Counted from the first letter of the stretch, positions 16,385-26,376 are shown. The stretch is 64,000 nucleotides of DNA from Pseudoalteromonas sp. SMS1 (GCF_021530565.1 NZ_JAKGBI010000013.1:1-64000), one strand, 5' to 3'. Numbers and translations: made by a program. Notes: generated by a model from the sequence alone, not told the origin.

Positions 16385-18973
16385 ATGACGCATAAACCAC
16401 AAGCAAAATACTTAAAAGATTATCAATCACCTAGCCATCAAGTTGAACACATTGATTTAAAATTCGACTTGTCACCTAAAAAAACGATTGTAACAGCAAA
16501 GTTTACCTTAACCTCAAACAGCCAAACTAGTTTTGTCGAGCTGGATGGGGTAGATCTCACGTTGCTTTCTTTGAAAGTTAATGGAGAAGTACATCACGAT
16601 TATGAGGTGACAGAGTCAAAGCTTAAAATACAAGGCATTCCCGATTCATTTGAAGTCGAAATTCAGACGGAGATTGCGCCTGAACTAAACACTTCTCTTG
16701 AAGGCCTTTACCTGTCAGACGGCGCGTATTGCACGCAATGTGAAGCGGAAGGATTCAGGAAAATAACCTATTTCTTCGACAGACCAGATGTACTTGCTAC
16801 CTATACGGTGACAGTCATTGGTGATGAACATTTTCCATATTTGCTATCAAATGGCAATAAGGTAGACAGTGGTAAACTAGATGGTGGAAGACACTTTGTT
16901 ACATGGGAAGACCCTTTTAAAAAACCTGCTTACCTCTTTGCTTTAGTCGCAGGGGATTTTGATTTACTCGAAGACGCGTTCAAAACCAAAAGCGGTCGGG
17001 ATGTAAAGCTACAGATTTTCGTAGATAAGGGGAATTTGTCCAAAGCACCTCATGCCATGGATTCGCTGAAAAAGGCAATGAAATGGGACGAAGAACGCTT
17101 CGACCTTGAATATGATTTAGATATTTATATGATTGTGGCAGTTGATTTCTTCAATATGGGCGCGATGGAAAATAAAGGCTTAAATGTCTTTAACAGTGCT
17201 TGCGTGTTAGCCAATCAAGAAACGGCTACCGATAGGGATTACCATGTTATAGAATCGATTGTTGGGCATGAATATTTTCATAATTGGACAGGTAATAGAG
17301 TCACTTGCAGAGATTGGTTTCAGTTAAGTTTAAAAGAAGGCCTAACCGTATTCAGAGACCAAGAGTTTAGCAGTGATTTAGGCTCAAGGGCGCTAAACCG
17401 TATTGATGCGGTTAATGCGATGAGAACGCATCAGTTTGCAGAAGATGCCGGACCTATGGCACACCCTATTAGACCTGAAAAAGTAATAGAGATGAATAAC
17501 TTCTATACGGTCACAGTCTACAATAAAGGTGCTGAGGTGATCCGTATGATGCACACTTTGTTGGGTGAACAAGGGTTCCAGCAAGGAATGAAGTTGTACT
17601 TCGAGCGCCATGATGGGCAAGCAGTGACCTGTGATGATTTTGTTAACTCAATGGCTGATGCCACTAACACAGATTTAAGTCAGTTTAAATTGTGGTATAG
17701 CCAATTTGGTACACCTAAACTCAAAGTCAAAACGCAATATTTTGCTGACGACAGTTTATATCAGGTTGAAATAGAGCAGGTTCATGCTGAGCAAGACCCC
17801 GTTGAATCTGCATTACACATTCCTGTCGCAATTGAGTTGCTGACTCCGCAAGGTCAGCGTATGGAAGTCACGCATCCTGACATGCGTGATGGACGAGTAA
17901 TAGAGTTAAAGACTAATAAGCAGACTTTCGACTTTAAAGGTATCACTGAAGCGCCAATTCCAGTCATATTGGAAGATTTTTCTGCCCCATGCCTACTCGA
18001 ATTTGATTACACAGTATCTCAGCTCTGCCATATCGCCAAGTTTGCTTCAAGCGATTATGCCCGTTGGGAAGCCCTTCAACAGCTTTACGTAAAACAAATT
18101 AGGGCGCATGTCGAAAAGGGACATGCTGAATTTGAACTTACTCCAGAATTGACCGAAGTACTTCTGAGCCTTTTCAATAACAAGCCAGATGATTTAGCCA
18201 TATTAGCAGAATACATCTCCATTCCGAATTTCGATACTTTGTCCTCTGGGTATCAGCAGGTGCCTGTTCAAGCGCTATGTGACGCAATTGATGGATTGGA
18301 GTTGCAATTAGCTCGTGTGCTCAAAAACAGTTTGAAGGCATTCTATTTCGATGCGCAAGAAGGTGGTAGCCTAAGTGCCGATGACGTTGCAATTCGTGCT
18401 CTGAAAAACAAAAGCTTGTACTATCTTGCCCTGACAGACGAGCCAGTAACGGACCTGCTAAGTACGCAACTTGCCTCAACTAATATGACCAATAAACTTG
18501 GTGCATTGAGAGGGGCTGTGAATGCTAACCTCGCTATCGCGGGTGAGCTGATGGCAGACTTTGACAAGCAGTGGAATCATGACTTACTGGTAATGGACAA
18601 GTGGTTTGCGCTTCAGGCATCCAATAAGTCGGACGCGTGTCTTGATACGATTCTGTCATTGTATGAGCACCCATGTTTTGATAAATCTAATCCAAACCGT
18701 GTTCGAGCCTTGGTCGGTACATTTGCAAGAGCAAACCCAAGACAATTCCATCGAGAGGATGGGGCTGGTTACACACTTCTGGCAGATCTAATTTGTGAAT
18801 TAAACCAATTGAATCCACAAAATGCCGCTAGAATCATTACGCCATTGTTGTCCTACAAACGTTTTGATGAACAAAGGCAAAACTTGATGCGAGCTCAATT
18901 GGAGCGGCTTTCACAGATAGATAACTTGAGTGATGATCTGTTTGAGAAAATCGATAAAGCACTGAATTTATAG
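16385..18973 (+). CDS. pepN: Aminopeptidase N, M1 family
   Basis: A broad-specificity zinc aminopeptidase in the cytosol. The 862-residue length agrees with gammaproteobacterial PepN (~870). The substrate-binding motif GAMENKG starts near residue 258. The zinc motif H295-E-x-x-H299 is followed by the WFQLSLKEGLT stretch that supplies the third zinc ligand (E318). The C-terminal ~400 residues are the helical PepN domains. GAAGG precedes the ATG. The next gene starts at the very next base after the stop, so the pair forms an operon. Confidence 0.97.
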   Translation: MTHKPQAKYLKDYQSPSHQVEHIDLKFDLSPKKTIVTAKFTLTSNSQTSFVELDGVDLTLLSLKVNGEVHHDYEVTESKLKIQGIPDSFEVEIQTEIAPELNTSLEGLYLSDGAYCTQCEAEGFRKITYFFDRPDVLATYTVTVIGDEHFPYLLSNGNKVDSGKLDGGRHFVTWEDPFKKPAYLFALVAGDFDLLEDAFKTKSGRDVKLQIFVDKGNLSKAPHAMDSLKKAMKWDEERFDLEYDLDIYMIVAVDFFNMGAMENKGLNVFNSACVLANQETATDRDYHVIESIVGHEYFHNWTGNRVTCRDWFQLSLKEGLTVFRDQEFSSDLGSRALNRIDAVNAMRTHQFAEDAGPMAHPIRPEKVIEMNNFYTVTVYNKGAEVIRMMHTLLGEQGFQQGMKLYFERHDGQAVTCDDFVNSMADATNTDLSQFKLWYSQFGTPKLKVKTQYFADDSLYQVEIEQVHAEQDPVESALHIPVAIELLTPQGQRMEVTHPDMRDGRVIELKTNKQTFDFKGITEAPIPVILEDFSAPCLLEFDYTVSQLCHIAKFASSDYARWEALQQLYVKQIRAHVEKGHAEFELTPELTEVLLSLFNNKPDDLAILAEYISIPNFDTLSSGYQQVPVQALCDAIDGLELQLARVLKNSLKAFYFDAQEGGSLSADDVAIRALKNKSLYYLALTDEPVTDLLSTQLASTNMTNKLGALRGAVNANLAIAGELMADFDKQWNHDLLVMDKWFALQASNKSDACLDTILSLYEHPCFDKSNPNRVRALVGTFARANPRQFHREDGAGYTLLADLICELNQLNPQNAARIITPLLSYKRFDEQRQNLMRAQLERLSQIDNLSDDLFEKIDKALNL

Positions 18974-19195
18974 ATGCAAGAGTATTACTTTTACTTACGG
19001 CTAACGCACGAACAGTGCTTAGCCTATTACGAAGGCAGCGTAGAATATATACAAATTGTTGAGGATGCTGGAAAGCGTATTCGCTTTCCAGCGCAGCACA
19101 TCAGACGGTTCGTATCTGCCATTGGCGTAAGCGGCCGATTTAGACTGCAACTAGACGAAAATAATCGTTTTATTGCGTTAGAAAAGGTCAATTAG
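18974..19195 (+). CDS. DUF2835 family protein
   Basis: This 73-residue protein matches the DUF2835 family: YYFYLRLTHEQCLAYYEG at the N-terminus, then a basic IRFPAQHIRRFVS segment and GRFRL near the end. It probably forms a small beta-rich fold. It begins immediately after the pepN stop codon. Family members are often beside pepN in marine gammaproteobacteria, to my recollection. Function unknown. Confidence 0.85.
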   Translation: MQEYYFYLRLTHEQCLAYYEGSVEYIQIVEDAGKRIRFPAQHIRRFVSAIGVSGRFRLQLDENNRFIALEKVN

Positions 19196-19240
19196 CATAC
19201 ACAATGTCGTTGTGGGATAAACTATTTTTGTTAATTCGGT

Positions 19241-19270
19241 TTGTTTTAAACTTAAATTACGTGTTATAAC
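19241..19270 (+). promoter_or_regulatory. Putative sigma-70 promoter for DUF1302 operon
   Basis: TTGTTT (19241-19246) and TATAAC (19265-19270) with an 18-bp spacer, about 165 bp upstream of the operon start. The palindrome at 19276-19293 begins 5 bp after the -10 box, covering the expected transcription start. Confidence 0.5.
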
Positions 19271-19275
19271 TATTC

Positions 19276-19293
19276 TGGTAAGACGTCTTACCA
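19276..19293. promoter_or_regulatory. 18-bp perfect palindrome, likely repressor operator
   Basis: TGGTAAGACGTCTTACCA is a perfect inverted repeat centred at the likely transcription start of the DUF1302-DUF1329-YCF48-MMPL operon. Perfect dyads of this size and position are typical of TetR- or GntR-type repressor sites. No regulator gene is adjacent, so the protein must be encoded elsewhere. Confidence 0.6.
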
Positions 19294-19432
19294 AGGTTAA
19301 AAGACGGGCTAAAAAGTTAAAAATGCACCGAACGAACGCGTAAAATTTGTAATTTTCAATTTTCGCTTCTATCGTTACGACAACAAAAAACAATAACTTG
19401 ATTAGATTTACCCGCCATAAGGGGGAGAAATA

Positions 19433-21550
19433 ATGATAAAAAAAGCGCGCTTTACTAAGAACAAGATTATGCTTGGACTTGGAGCAGCCATTTTTGGAAC
19501 AGTTGGTTTGCCAGTGCACGCTGCCAACTTTCAGGTCGGTGATTTTGAAATAACATTCGACTCAACATTTTCATACGGTCAAAGTATTCGTGTAGAAGAC
19601 AGAGATTTTGACATCATAGGTAAGAGTAACCATCCTCGTTTTGATTGGACTGGCTACAACGCTTCCACAGGCAATACGCTTTACTCATCTTCTCAAGTTT
19701 GGGCACAACCTGGTGCATATTCAAACAATGGTGATGCCGGTAACTTAAACTTCGACTCGGGCGATACATTTTCTCAATTGCTCAAAGGTACGCACGAATT
19801 TGCCGTTACGCATGATAATTTCGGGTTTTTCTCTCGTTTCATGTATTTCTATGACTTCGCAATGGAAGATGGTGATTTTGCATACCGTAACCCAGTCTCT
19901 GGAAAATCGGTAGATCCTTGCGATGACGACGAAACAAAAGAGCAGGTTTGTTCTGACATTCGTCTACTAGATGCTTTTGTTTGGGCTGATTTTGATTTGA
20001 ATGGTGGTAATAACCCACTGTCAATTCGTTTGGGTCAGCAAGTAATCAACTGGGGTGAAAGTACACTGATCTCACATGGCATAAATGTCAATCCAGTAGA
20101 TATCGACAGACTCAGAGCGCCAGGTTCAGAATTAAAAGAAGCCTTTATTCCTGTTGGTATGTTTTGGGCGTCATTAGGCATTACTGAAAACATTACATTA
20201 GAGGCATTTTACCAGTATGAGTGGCAAGAAACGCGTCTACCACCAGCTGGAAGTTATTTCTCTACAAATGATTTTGCGTCTGCAAATGGCTACGGACAAA
20301 ATGTTCAGTTAGGGTTTACGTCTAACCCGGATATTGATCTTCAACACCTCACCGATGCGTTAAATGGCTTACAAGCAAATTGGTTAGGAGCCCTCACTGC
20401 GCAGGGTTTGGATGTAACAGATCCTAATGTATTGCAAAGTGCAGATGCACTTCAAATGCTGTCTTCAATGTACCTTGCTTACCCAACACGTGTTGCGTTG
20501 AAGGGCAAAGGTGATGCAGGTAAAACAGATGCAGACGATGGTGGTCAGTATGGTATTAGACTTGGGGTGTTTGTCCCTGAGTTAAACGATACTGAAATCG
20601 CGTTGTATCATATTAACTACCACAGCCGTAGGCCGCTTATTTCAGGTAAAGCTTCTGACTTTACACAGCAAGCGATTCAAAGTGACCTGCAGTTAATCAC
20701 GACACAAGGCGTGACAGCCGACAACATCACCGACTTGAATGCATTTACTCAGGCTGTGCTTGTCTACCCTGAAGATATCAAACTATACGGCTTGAGCTTC
20801 AATACTGCGATAGGCGAAACAGCATTTTCTGGTGAGTTTGCATATCGCCAAGATGAACCTCTACAAATAGACGACGTTGAGTTGCTATATGCGGGTATGG
20901 TAGAGCAACTAGCAGCTGCGGGTATTCGCGATGACTTTGCTGGGTTTTCTCAATTGAGTCAAGGCAATGATGTTGCATTTGTTAGCCCTGGTGAAGTTGC
21001 CCAAGGTTACGTGTTGAAAGACACATTACAAGCTCAGTTTACAGCGACACATCTGTTCGGTCCTTCATTGGGCGCAGATAGCTGGGCAGTTGTCGGTGAA
21101 GTAGGCGCAGTCACTATCAAAGATATGCCTTCTTACGACGAACTACGATTAAACGTAGCGGGCACAGGACGTAGTGGCACTATTGAAGGCATCGAGGGTC
21201 GTAACTACGACTTAATACATCAAGCAGTCTCTAATGGCCCTGAAACAAATCCGTTCCCTACGGCATCCTCGTGGGGCTACCGCTTAATCGCAAAAGGTGA
21301 GTACAACAACTTATTCTCAGGGGTTAACTTCTCACCACGAATCGTTTTTTCTCATGATGTAAACGGAACAACGCCAGATCCTATGTATCTGTTTGTTGAA
21401 GATCGTAAGTCAATGGGCGTAACGCTTAATTTCAGTTATCAAAACGCTTGGTCCTTTGACCTTGGTTACAATACCTTCTGGGGTGGCGGTGCGACAAATA
21501 CCTTCTCTGATCGCGATTTTGTATCATTTAATATTAAGTACTCAATTTAA
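19433..21550 (+). CDS. DUF1302 family outer-membrane protein
   Basis: This 705-residue secreted protein has a signal peptide (~1-31, cut after VHA). The mature part starts with the family pattern (FQVGDFEITFDSTFSYGQSIRV) and carries SIRLGQQVINWGES. Many alternating aromatic/polar strands and a final aromatic-rich strand (DRDFVSFNIKYSI) suggest an outer-membrane beta-barrel. It is the first gene of a four-gene operon; the DUF1329 gene starts 11 nt after it. GGGGGAGA precedes the ATG. Members of this family recur with DUF1329, YCF48-like and MMPL genes, which suggests a shared envelope or lipid-handling task. The exact function is unknown. Confidence 0.88.
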   Translation: MIKKARFTKNKIMLGLGAAIFGTVGLPVHAANFQVGDFEITFDSTFSYGQSIRVEDRDFDIIGKSNHPRFDWTGYNASTGNTLYSSSQVWAQPGAYSNNGDAGNLNFDSGDTFSQLLKGTHEFAVTHDNFGFFSRFMYFYDFAMEDGDFAYRNPVSGKSVDPCDDDETKEQVCSDIRLLDAFVWADFDLNGGNNPLSIRLGQQVINWGESTLISHGINVNPVDIDRLRAPGSELKEAFIPVGMFWASLGITENITLEAFYQYEWQETRLPPAGSYFSTNDFASANGYGQNVQLGFTSNPDIDLQHLTDALNGLQANWLGALTAQGLDVTDPNVLQSADALQMLSSMYLAYPTRVALKGKGDAGKTDADDGGQYGIRLGVFVPELNDTEIALYHINYHSRRPLISGKASDFTQQAIQSDLQLITTQGVTADNITDLNAFTQAVLVYPEDIKLYGLSFNTAIGETAFSGEFAYRQDEPLQIDDVELLYAGMVEQLAAAGIRDDFAGFSQLSQGNDVAFVSPGEVAQGYVLKDTLQAQFTATHLFGPSLGADSWAVVGEVGAVTIKDMPSYDELRLNVAGTGRSGTIEGIEGRNYDLIHQAVSNGPETNPFPTASSWGYRLIAKGEYNNLFSGVNFSPRIVFSHDVNGTTPDPMYLFVEDRKSMGVTLNFSYQNAWSFDLGYNTFWGGGATNTFSDRDFVSFNIKYSI

Positions 21551-21561
21551 GGGCTTTCGTT

Positions 21562-22929
21562 ATGTTTAGAAAACCTACTATTTTAGCAGCATCTATAATG
21601 ACAATAATGGCTGCACCTATCGCTGTTGCAAAAATGACAGCAGAAGAAGTTTCTCGTTTGGGGAAAGACCTGACACCAATTGGTGCAGAAGTCGCTGGCA
21701 ATGCCGACGGTTCAATCCCTGCTTGGAATGGTGGCATTACAAAACCGCCAGCTAACTTTAAGCCTGGCATGCACCATCCTGACCCTTTTGCAGAAGATAA
21801 GATTCTGTTTACAATCGACAAAAGTAACTTGGACAAGTACAAAGACAATCTCAGTCCTGGTCAAATTGCGTTGTTTGAAACTTATCCTGATACATTCAAA
21901 ATGAACGTATACCCAACACGCAGAAGTGCTTCTTATCCTCAGTTTGTTTACGATGCAACTAAAAAGTATGCGTCGACTGCTGAGCTGATAGAAGGGGGCA
22001 ATGGGATCAAAGACACCGCGATTGGGATTCCTTTTCCTATTCCTAAAAACGGCTTAGAGGCTATTTGGAACCATTTGCTCAGGTATCGTGGCTTGTCAAT
22101 TATCCGTAATGGCGGTCAGGCAATGCCAACTGCATCTGGCTCATATAATTTTATCGGGTTTGATGAAAAGTTATTAGTTAAATACTCCGACCCAAACGCG
22201 ACACCAGAAGAGTTACAAAAGTCCAACGTGCTTTTTAAGTTTAAACAAAAAGTCACGGAACCTGCACGACTTGCTGGTACGGCGCTATTAGTTCATGAAA
22301 CGATGGACCAAATTTTAACACCACGTCAGGCTTGGACTTACAATACCGGCCAGCGTCGTGTCCGTCGAGCACCAAATGTTGCCTACGATGCACCGGGAAC
22401 AGCATCTGATAGCTTACGTACGACAGATGATTTTGATATGTTTAACGGTTCTCCAAATCGCTACAATTGGACGTTAAAAGGGAAAAAAGAACTCTATATC
22501 CCTTATAACAGCTATAAATTACACAGTGATTCACTGAAATATGACGACATATTAAAGCCGGGCCACATAAATCCTGAACATGTGCGTTATGAAAAACACC
22601 GTGTTTGGGTCGTTGAGGCAAACCTCAAAGAAGGGACGCGTCATATTTATAAAAAGCGTGTGTTCTTTATTGACGAAGATAGCTGGCAGATCCATGTAGC
22701 AGACCTATACGATAATAGAGATCAAATGTATCGTGTCGCGATGGCGCATGGAATTAATTATTACGAAGTGCCGACACATTGGAGTACGCTAGACGTATAC
22801 CACGATTTAAATTCTCGTAGATACTTAGCAATTGGATTGGATAACGAAGAAAATATGTATGACTTCACTAAATCTTTCCAAGATAATGAGTTTACTCAAA
22901 GTGCACTACGTCGCGAGGGAAGACGTTAA
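21562..22929 (+). CDS. DUF1329 family periplasmic protein
   Basis: This 455-residue protein has a signal peptide (~1-23, MAAPIAVA). The family pattern includes GKDLTPIGAEVAGNADGSIPAWNGG near the N-terminus and RRVRRAPNVAYD mid-protein. DUF1329 proteins are related to the LolA/LolB lipoprotein-carrier fold, so it may bind a lipid in the periplasm or at the outer membrane. It lies 11 nt after the DUF1302 gene and before a strong intra-operon hairpin. The substrate is not known. Confidence 0.9.
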   Translation: MFRKPTILAASIMTIMAAPIAVAKMTAEEVSRLGKDLTPIGAEVAGNADGSIPAWNGGITKPPANFKPGMHHPDPFAEDKILFTIDKSNLDKYKDNLSPGQIALFETYPDTFKMNVYPTRRSASYPQFVYDATKKYASTAELIEGGNGIKDTAIGIPFPIPKNGLEAIWNHLLRYRGLSIIRNGGQAMPTASGSYNFIGFDEKLLVKYSDPNATPEELQKSNVLFKFKQKVTEPARLAGTALLVHETMDQILTPRQAWTYNTGQRRVRRAPNVAYDAPGTASDSLRTTDDFDMFNGSPNRYNWTLKGKKELYIPYNSYKLHSDSLKYDDILKPGHINPEHVRYEKHRVWVVEANLKEGTRHIYKKRVFFIDEDSWQIHVADLYDNRDQMYRVAMAHGINYYEVPTHWSTLDVYHDLNSRRYLAIGLDNEENMYDFTKSFQDNEFTQSALRREGRR

Positions 22930-22979
22930 CCGGCGTCTTTCAAGATCAATTGATTTTGATCTATCAAGTATATACCACC

Positions 22980-23007
22980 AAGACTGAGCATGCTGATGCT
23001 CAGTCTT
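22980..23007 (+). repeat. Intra-operon 12-bp hairpin
   Basis: Arms AAGACTGAGCA (22980-22990) and TGCTCAGTCTT (22997-23007) form a stem of 11-12 bp with a 4-6 nt loop. A run of C rather than T follows, so it is not a standard terminator. It lies between the DUF1329 and YCF48-like genes and may set differential mRNA levels by blocking 3' decay. Confidence 0.65.
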
Positions 23008-23050
23008 ATCCCCCCAAGTCATTCACGACTTTTTTATTTGAGAATTCATA

Positions 23051-24046
23051 ATGATTAAGAAGTTAATTGCAACCTCGCTTGCAGTTCTCGTTATGCAAAG
23101 TGAAGCCGTAAGTGGCCCTGCTGAGGCGCTGGTTGTGGAGCACCCTGAGACGACGCTACTCACCGATATAACATATAATGGCGAGCGTCTAGTTGCGGTA
23201 GGAAAGCATGGCAGTATTGTAGTAAGTAAAGATGGTAAACAGTGGCAACAAGCGCTCGTACCCATTCAGTCACTATTGACCGCTGTTGACTTTAGCTCGC
23301 CACGAAATGGTTGGGCATGTGGACATGATGCATCAATCATAAATACAACTGACGGCGGAAACTCTTGGCAGTTACAGCAATACTTACCAAAAGTTGAGAA
23401 ACCTTGTTTGGATATCGAGTTCATCGATGATAGACGGGGGTTTGCGATTGGTGCATATGGCATGATGTATCAAACAAATGATGGCGGTAACACCTGGCAC
23501 AAACGCTTTTTAAATGAATTCGTTCATCCTGATGATGTTGAATACCTTGAAGAACTAAAGCAGGATGACCCACAGGCATACGAAGAAGAAACCCAATTTA
23601 TACTGCCTCACTTTAATCGTATGGTCATTTCAGGCAATACAATTTATCTTGCTGGCGAAATGGGCCTTTTTGCAGTCAGTGAAGACCTAGGTAATACGTG
23701 GCAGCGTTTTGATGAATTTTATTCCGGCTCTTTTTTTGCGATCAGTAAAACAAATAATCGACTTCTCGTTGCTGGCTTGAGAGGTAACGCCTTTTCAAAA
23801 GCCTCAACCAGCGACCAGTTTACGCCTATCCCAGTTGATAAGGCGTCAACAATAAACAGCATCGTCACCTATAACGATAAACAAATAATGTTGGCCAACA
23901 GCGGTGTAATTTTCACTGTTGTGCATGACAAAGTGACGACAACACAGTTAAAGAATGGTAAGTCCATCATGGCTGGTGTAATCCATGACAATAAATTAGT
24001 GCTTGCGACAGAGCAGGGCATTCAGATAATCGAGGTTGATCACTAA
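23051..24046 (+). CDS. YCF48/BNR-repeat periplasmic protein
   Basis: This 331-residue protein has a signal peptide (~1-22). It carries repeated sialidase/BNR-type motifs: SKDGKQWQ, TTDGGNSWQ, TNDGGNTWH and SEDLGNTWQ, giving a predicted beta-propeller like the photosystem II assembly factor Ycf48. In heterotrophs this family goes with MMPL transporters, and here its stop overlaps the start of the MMPL gene (ATG at 24046), so translation is coupled. It is probably a periplasmic partner of the transporter. Confidence 0.88.
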   Translation: MIKKLIATSLAVLVMQSEAVSGPAEALVVEHPETTLLTDITYNGERLVAVGKHGSIVVSKDGKQWQQALVPIQSLLTAVDFSSPRNGWACGHDASIINTTDGGNSWQLQQYLPKVEKPCLDIEFIDDRRGFAIGAYGMMYQTNDGGNTWHKRFLNEFVHPDDVEYLEELKQDDPQAYEEETQFILPHFNRMVISGNTIYLAGEMGLFAVSEDLGNTWQRFDEFYSGSFFAISKTNNRLLVAGLRGNAFSKASTSDQFTPIPVDKASTINSIVTYNDKQIMLANSGVIFTVVHDKVTTTQLKNGKSIMAGVIHDNKLVLATEQGIQIIEVDH

Positions 24047-26376
24047 TGCAGTCTATTCTAAATCAACTGGTCTATGTGGTATTTCGTCATCGTTTTGTGA
24101 TGATTGCGTTGTTTGCACTGACAACTGTATTTTTGGGCTTTAAATCCACGCAAATTCAATTGGATGCATCGTTTAATAAGAATATTCCATTAAATCATGA
24201 TTATATGAAGGTTTACCTGAAACATGAGAAGCAGTTTGGTGGGGCCAATAGTATTCTTATCTCAGTCTGTGATGCCGATGGAAATATATTTAACCCTGAA
24301 TTTTTTACCCAATTAAAAGCCGTCCATGATCAGCTTTATTTCATACCGGGCGTTAATCGCCCCTTGGTGAACTCAATTTTTGCGCCCAGTGCCCGATTTG
24401 TCGAAGTGGTTGAAGATGGATTTGCTGGCGGACCAATTATCCCTGCTAATTTTACTGCTGACGAAGCTGGTCTTGCCGTAGTAAAACAAAATATTGAAAA
24501 AGCGAAAGTAGTTGGGCGCATGATTGCGAGCGACTACTCATGCGCAATGGTATCAGCGCAATTAATGGAAATTGATCCACAAACGCAAGAAAAGCTCGAT
24601 ACCTTGGCATTTGCCAAAAAACTCGAATCAGAGATCAGGGCGCCGCTGAGTACTGATAAAGTCTCGATTCACATTATCGGCTTTGCAAAAATGGCAGGTG
24701 ATATTGCCGATGGCGCAAAAGATGTCGTTTTATTCTTCGCTATCGCTATTTTATTCACGTTTATTATGGTGTGGTTGTTCTGTAAGAGCTTTAAACTGAC
24801 ACTTTTACCAATCGCTTGCTCGCTAATTGCCGTGATTTGGCAACTCGGCTTACTGTCGGTGCTAGGCTTCGGCCTTGACCCAATGTCAATTTTGGTGCCA
24901 TTTTTAGTCTTTGCGATTGGTGTAAGCCACGGTGTTCAAATGATTAACGCCATTGGTAAGAAAGTGTCAGAAGGGGTGACAAGTAAAGTCGCGGCAGAAG
25001 CCAGTTTCAAAGCGCTTTTAATCCCAGGTGGTATTGCACTGCTTTCAGATACCATCGGTTTTATGACGTTGCTTGCAATTGATATCGGTATCATCAGAGA
25101 ACTTGCAATTACAGCCAGTCTAGGTGTCGCGGTTATCATCTTTACGAATCTGATCTTGCTTCCTGTTTTGGCGTCCTACTATACGTCTTCAAAGATTCGT
25201 CGTGTTGATGATGGCGACTCTTCTGCTAATAGTGTATTTACAAACCTTCGAGAGAGCTTAGTACTGGCTACCGATAAGCGTTATGCGGCTTTGATTTTAT
25301 TAACTTCTGCTGCGCTATTCGCTTTTGGTTATTGGCAGTCAAAAGACATGCGAATTGGGGATTTACATGCAGGTGCGCCCGCACTTCATCAAGATGCAAC
25401 ATACAACCTTGATACCTTCCTTATTTCGGACCGCTATGAAATCTCATCAGATATCTTAAAGGTACTTGTTGAAGCCTACCCAGCAGCATGTACAGAGCAC
25501 GACACGATGGACCGCATTAGTCGCTTCCAGTGGCGTGTTGAAAATTTACAAGGGGTACAGTCAGCTGTTTCGCTTAGTTCAGTCGCGCAGGCTGTTAATG
25601 CTGGGTACAACGAAGGAAACCTAAAATGGCAGACACTGCCAAGAAATGGCGCATCTTTGGTTCAAGCGACATCACGGGTAGAAACGAGTTCGGGTCTGTT
25701 AAATGGTGATTGTTCAGTGATGCCAATCATCATATTTATGGACGATCATAAGGCCGAGACGATAGACCATGTTGTTGCGCAAATTAAACTGTTTGCTGCA
25801 GAAGAGGGCACAGATAGAGTGAGCTTTAAGTTAGCCTCTGGCCCGATTGGTGTGATGGCTGCAACGAATGAATCGGTTGCCGCTGCACAATTGCCAATGA
25901 TGATCTATGTTTATGGTGCAGTGATTATTTTGTGCTTGATAAGTTTTAGAAGTATCAGGGCAACCATTGCAGTGGTATTGCCGCTGTATATTGTGTCCAC
26001 ATTGGCTCAAGCGCTGATGGTGAAATTAGAAATCGGCCTAACGGTATCGACATTACCAGTGATTGCACTGGGTGTTGGTATTGGTGTTGATTATGGTATC
26101 TATATCTTGTCTTCAATGATGAATCAGTTGAAGCAAGGAGTCCCGTTAAGCAGCGCTTATCGCAATGCATTGGCTGAGCGCGGAAGCGCTGTATTGTTTA
26201 CGGGGATCACGTTAGCGATTGGTGTGAGTACTTGGATTTTCTCTGCATTAAAGTTTCAAGTCGACATGGGTATCTTGCTGACCTTCATGTTCCTCGTGAA
26301 TATGTTGGGCGCCGTACTATTATTACCTGCGATAGGGACTTTCATCTGGCCTGACCAGAAAAAAAAGTGTGAATAA
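24046..26376 (+). CDS. MMPL/RND-family membrane transporter
   Basis: This inner-membrane transporter of the RND superfamily has 776 residues with two repeats of one plus five transmembrane helices. TM1 is at ~15-32 and a helix group at ~225-370. The second repeat has TM7 at ~408-425 and a final group at ~620-770. Large periplasmic loops follow TM1 and TM7. Charged and glycine-rich stretches (GVGIGVDYGIYILSSMM) in TM helices match the proton-relay region of the family. MMPL proteins export lipids or other hydrophobic molecules. As last gene of the operon it would supply energy for a DUF1329/DUF1302 envelope path (inference). Confidence 0.9.
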   Translation: MQSILNQLVYVVFRHRFVMIALFALTTVFLGFKSTQIQLDASFNKNIPLNHDYMKVYLKHEKQFGGANSILISVCDADGNIFNPEFFTQLKAVHDQLYFIPGVNRPLVNSIFAPSARFVEVVEDGFAGGPIIPANFTADEAGLAVVKQNIEKAKVVGRMIASDYSCAMVSAQLMEIDPQTQEKLDTLAFAKKLESEIRAPLSTDKVSIHIIGFAKMAGDIADGAKDVVLFFAIAILFTFIMVWLFCKSFKLTLLPIACSLIAVIWQLGLLSVLGFGLDPMSILVPFLVFAIGVSHGVQMINAIGKKVSEGVTSKVAAEASFKALLIPGGIALLSDTIGFMTLLAIDIGIIRELAITASLGVAVIIFTNLILLPVLASYYTSSKIRRVDDGDSSANSVFTNLRESLVLATDKRYAALILLTSAALFAFGYWQSKDMRIGDLHAGAPALHQDATYNLDTFLISDRYEISSDILKVLVEAYPAACTEHDTMDRISRFQWRVENLQGVQSAVSLSSVAQAVNAGYNEGNLKWQTLPRNGASLVQATSRVETSSGLLNGDCSVMPIIIFMDDHKAETIDHVVAQIKLFAAEEGTDRVSFKLASGPIGVMAATNESVAAAQLPMMIYVYGAVIILCLISFRSIRATIAVVLPLYIVSTLAQALMVKLEIGLTVSTLPVIALGVGIGVDYGIYILSSMMNQLKQGVPLSSAYRNALAERGSAVLFTGITLAIGVSTWIFSALKFQVDMGILLTFMFLVNMLGAVLLLPAIGTFIWPDQKKKCE

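Noticed and set aside
19276..19293. FadR or PsrA binding site
   Set aside because: The half-site spacing differs from FadR (CTGGTNNNACCAG), and the PsrA-type CAAAC...GTTTG pattern is absent.
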